Positions 7,594 through 10,017 of a stretch of DNA of 10,017 bases are shown here, one piece after another. The position numbers were made by a program, and so were the translations under genes. The stretch comes from Saccoglossus kowalevskii (taxonomy: Eukaryota; Hemichordata; Enteropneusta; Harrimaniidae), in contig NW_003129871.1 of NCBI RefSeq assembly GCF_000003605.2, forward strand, positions 51,732 to 61,748. The letters are read 5' to 3'. The notes under the pieces were generated by a model. The model had not been told where the DNA came from. It did no database searches and worked only from the letters and a program-made list of their open reading frames with translations. How positions within the stretch are numbered: the first letter of the stretch is position 1; each line of letters begins with the position of its first letter.

Positions 7594-7821
7594 GTTATTT
7601 TCTTGATGAGTTATCTGATTTCTGTGATGAATGTTGGTATTGTTATCCTGGTATATCTATCTATATATCTGATTGTGACAGACCTGGTGTACTGAGTGGA
7701 TATCATTGTATGCAGATTAACAATCCCCCATACCTCCCACCAGCACCCACAGACCAGATAGATGCCAAATTCAAATTAAAGCATTATCCAACACAGGAGG
7801 AATCGTTAACTACTATTTCTG
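7594..7821 (+). CDS. TNF-receptor-like membrane receptor, cysteine-rich exon
   Basis: This is an internal exon of 228 nt, phase 1 at both ends, between the acceptor TTTTTACTGCAG and the donor G|GTAAGC. Numbering from the split first codon, it encodes residues 1-76. Cysteines at 11, 14, 17, 28 and 39 form C-x2-C-x2-C-x-P-G-x7-C-x10-C, preceded by the aromatic/acidic YFLDELSDF. This is the spacing of the first cysteine-rich domain in the EDAR/EDA2R branch of the TNF receptor superfamily; the domain's first cysteine would come from an upstream exon. A proline-rich stalk (NNPPYLPPAPTD, 43-54) follows directly, so only one such module is visible before the membrane, as in Wengen or BCMA. A symmetric phase-1 exon is usual for extracellular modules. 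The first codon's leading base is supplied by the unseen upstream exon. Another small cysteine module is possible, but the spacing favours TNFR. Confidence 0.75.
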
Positions 7822-8512
7822 GTAAGCAATTCATTATCTCCTCAGTCTGACTCACAAAAACACTTAGGACCATCATTAATGATATTTTTTAGCTCTGCTG
7901 TTGTCATAGATGACAAAGCGGAGCTGTTCATATAGGTAATTGTCTGTCTGTTGTCTGTCTGTTGTCTGTCAACAATTGTATTCTTGACTTCTTTAAAGCT
8001 GCCAGCTCAATCACTATTCAATTTCATCTTGGGTGGACCACTGTTAGATTTGTTCATTCACTGACAATAATTTCAATTCTCTATTTTTGGCGAATATTTT
8101 TTGGGGGAAAATGCTATTTTTCGATTTTTCCTTGAAAAATACCAGCTAAATTGCTTTGATACTTGGTATGTAAGTACCTTGACTGGACTCCTGGACTCAT
8201 TTTGTGATGATATCTTCAATGCTCTATTTTTGGCAAATATTTTTGGTAACTTTCTAAAATTTCAAAAATAATGCCAAAAATATAAAATCCCCATTTATCT
8301 GTCATCTTCGAGGTTTGAATTATTCTGACACCTACATGTACCTTACAAACATGTATAACTTTTCTATGTGAATGAACCCTCCGCTACCACCATCACTACC
8401 ACCACCATTCACCAATCACTGATTTTATGAAATTGTGATTCTGTTAGACTCAGTAACTGCATACATATAAGCTACTGAAGATTGATTCTATGTTTTTTTT
8501 ATTTTCTTCCAG
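7822..8512 (+). other. Phase-1 intron of the receptor gene (691 bp)
   Basis: The donor is G|GTAAGC at 7822 and the acceptor is TTTTTTTTATTTTCTTCCAG ending at 8512. Joining 7821 to 8513 makes a GCA alanine codon and keeps the frame open to the stop at 9190, while the intron itself has in-frame stops. Most of it is occupied by the hairpin/GTCTGTC repeat. Confidence 0.85.
7886..8300. repeat. Intronic interspersed repeat: hairpin plus GTCTGTC repeats
   Basis: AGCTCTGCTGTTGTCA at 7891-7906 folds on TGACAAAGCGGAGCT at 7911-7925 with a 4-base loop, followed by three GTCTGTC-type repeats at 7941-7970 and then CAACAATTGTA. A TTTTAGCTC hairpin followed by GTCTGTC/GTCCGTC and CAACAAT is, as I recall, a frequent interspersed repeat in mollusc and some other marine invertebrate genomes. 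Downstream, TTCAAT(T/G)CTCTATTTTTGG occurs at 8072 and 8215, 143 bp apart, with ATACTTGGTATGTAAGTACC between them. Confidence 0.65.
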
Positions 8513-9192
8513 CAACTGTTAATACATGTACGTCATCTGTTGGAACAAAAGAAAACATGACATCTTATAAAACAATCAAAGAACCTGGAGTAATGATGAT
8601 TGCTTCAAATTCACAGAAACATGTAAATATTGCATGGATTATTGTACCAGTAATGCTGATTACAGTATTATTGGTACCCGTAGTGATTGTTATAATTTTC
8701 AAACTGGGCAAGTTTTCAAAAAAGTATTACGCAAGGCCACTCAATTCGATAAGTAAGGATGTGGAACATTCTGATGGTCACCAGACTAAACACAATAACG
8801 ATACATCCCAGGTAGGGGGCATTAGCAATGAATCCAACAGCCTTGTAGAGCACAATGAAACATGCAGTAGGGGGAGTTCTGATAATTGTTTAAACAGCCA
8901 GGTACCTGATGATTATTCTAGTAAGGTAATGTGTAAAACTACTAACACTGAGTCAGAATCATTTAAAGTTGAGTCACTATGTCCTGATGAAACGGCAAAG
9001 TTGTTTGTAAATCTTGTGTCAAGTAATTGCAGCAATGAAGCTGGAAAACTGGAAATTCCTTTGATAACTCGGCACATTTCATCTGATTCGGCATACGATA
9101 GTGAATACGATGAGATGGCAGACGATTACAGTATAAGTGCAGATGATCGTCATTTGATTCAGAAAACTCAACTCAACTCTTACTCCCAGTAG
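8513..9192 (+). CDS. TNF-receptor-like receptor, terminal exon (stalk, membrane helix, cytoplasmic tail)
   Basis: The exon opens with CA, completing the split GCA codon, and runs to TAG at 9190-9192, encoding residues 77-302 of the visible protein. Residues 77-115 are a Ser/Thr-rich extracellular stalk with one cysteine (82) and an N-glycosylation sequon (N91-M-T). Residues 116-139 (IAWIIVPVMLITVLLVPVVI then VIIF) form a single transmembrane helix, followed by the basic stop-transfer KLGKFSKKYYAR. The tail of about 163 residues is rich in Ser, Asp and Asn, contains no tryptophan and shows no death-domain-like block. No consensus TRAF2 site (PxQE/SxEE) is present; NSQVPD (204-209) is a near miss to PxQxxD. 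The end is acidic with Tyr 271, 275 and 282; Y275-D-E-M is a YxxM motif. Orientation is type I. Signalling partners are inferred only. An ATG at 8482 would lie in the intron and is not the start. Confidence 0.85.
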
Positions 9193-9246
9193 ACAAAGTC
9201 AGGTTGATGCATAGAGTAGATTATTGTATGTATGTCTTCTGCACAA

Positions 9247-10017
9247 ATATCTCAAGAACCGCTTGTCTGATTTTAATGAAACTTACTATGTAGATGCCCT
9301 AAGTCATTGTACAGATCTGTTTAGTTTTGGTTTGAAATCCAGGCATACTAATCACCTAATTTGCATAATAATTAGCCACATTTTTGGGTATTCTACGATA
9401 TCTCAAGAATAATGATAGACTTAAATAAAACTTGGTACATATATGCCCTGGGACAATGTACAGATCTGATCAATTATGGGTTGCATAATAATCACATAAT
9501 TTGCATAATAATTAGTCAAATTTTTGGTATTCCACGATATCTCAAGAATGATTACACACTTAAACGAAACTTGATACATACGGTATATGCCCTTGTACAG
9601 ATCTGATCAGTTATGGGTTAATAATCACCTAGTTTAATAATTCATCATTGTATATCAATCAAGAATTAATTTTCATGTTACAATGACACTTGGTAGGATA
9701 GATGCTCTTAGAGAATGCCCAGACCTGATTAGTTTTGAACATGCAATCTTTGCTTAGTAATAATAGTAATTGCACAAATTATAGGTATTTCAAAGATATC
9801 TCTGGTACCATAAATTTGAATGAAACTTGGTTCTTTTAGATAATCTACAGACCTGGTTACTTTAGGGGTGAAATCCATACATAATAATTACCTATTTTGC
9901 ATAAATTGGGCAATTATCTGATATTTCAATTACCACATATCAGATTTCAATGAAACTTGGTACATATAGGTACACTGTGGTAAGTGATATACATGTTTAA
10001 TATAAGATTAAATTCTG
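9247..10017 (+). repeat. ~140-bp tandem repeat array downstream of the receptor gene
   Basis: The word ATATCTCAAGAA or its derivatives recurs at 9247, 9398, 9537, 9652, 9796 and about 9936, giving periods of 151, 139, 115, 144 and about 140 bp. A consensus unit runs: ATATCTCAAGAA, AATGAAACTTGGTACATATA, TGTACAGATCTGATCAGTTA, AATCACCTAATTTGCATAAT, AATTAG, TTTTTGGTATTC. Divergence rises to the right and the array leaves the window. Open frames at 9224-9412 and 9412-9606 are repeat-derived: their translations are versions of each other and both are interrupted in later units. Confidence 0.92.
9424..9429 (+). terminator. Candidate poly(A) signal AATAAA for the receptor gene
   Basis: This is the first canonical AATAAA downstream of the TAG at 9192, implying a 3' untranslated region of about 250 nt. 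It lies in the second unit of the tandem array, where other units read AATGAAAC or AAACGAAAC. Confidence 0.5.

Noticed and set aside
8482-8512. ATG at 8482 as the start of a 236-residue membrane protein
   Set aside because: Its first ten codons are the polypyrimidine tract and acceptor; the phase matches the upstream exon exactly.
8630-9192. Death domain or TIR domain in the cytoplasmic tail
   Set aside because: The tail is Ser/Asp/Asn-rich, has no tryptophan and shows no helical hydrophobic pattern of about 80 residues.
9224-9606. Two short frames after the receptor gene
   Set aside because: They are translations of successive units of the tandem repeat and are broken in later units.
1-10017. 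tRNA or rRNA genes
   Set aside because: No T-loop GGTTCRA with matching acceptor stem and no rRNA-like conserved blocks were seen on either strand by eye.

Overview
The window looks like a piece of an AT-rich animal nuclear genome. Coding sequence sits in short exons bounded by GT/AG sites, the spacer DNA is full of small inverted-repeat elements and tandem repeats, and there are no bacterial-style operons. The repeat styles recall lophotrochozoan, especially mollusc, genomes: a hairpin followed by GTCTGTC repeats, short CTGTAAA-ended elements with TA target duplications, and arrays containing AAACTTGGTACATA. That placement is inference, not proof.

One gene is well supported. Its last two coding exons lie on the + strand at 7594-7821 and 8513-9192, joined by a 691-bp phase-1 intron. 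They encode the C-terminal 302 residues of a single-pass membrane receptor: a cysteine-rich module with TNF-receptor-like spacing, a Thr/Pro-rich stalk, one transmembrane helix, and a 163-residue Ser/Asp-rich tail with no visible death domain. The ligand module matches the EDAR/EDA2R spacing of the TNF receptor superfamily. The N-terminus and signal peptide are not securely located; a weak candidate upstream exon lies around 2074-2181.

Layout. 1-281: 41-bp tandem repeat with a four-unit higher-order pattern. 561-641: long hairpin. 1481-1676: short inverted-repeat element. 2031-2228: weak exon candidate. 2284-2665: locally GC-richer block, probably repeat-derived. 3612-3840: a sequence resembling the 3' end of a LINE-type retroelement on the minus strand. 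4635-4950: degenerate direct repeats. 6296-6646: possible TTAA-flanked element with promoter-like words. 7081-7593: four tandem copies of the intron/exon boundary, one split by a second CTGTAAA element. 7594-9192: receptor exons, with a hairpin/GTCTGTC repeat in the intron between them. 9247-10017: ~140-bp tandem repeat that starts about 55 bp past the stop codon and probably supplies the poly(A) signal.

The most unusual structure is the run of duplicated splice acceptors just upstream of the receptor's cysteine-rich exon. Each decoy carries the polypyrimidine tract, the CAG and a copy of the first ~30 exon bases, but each hits an early stop. One was later split by a transposon whose removal, with one TA, restores the copy.
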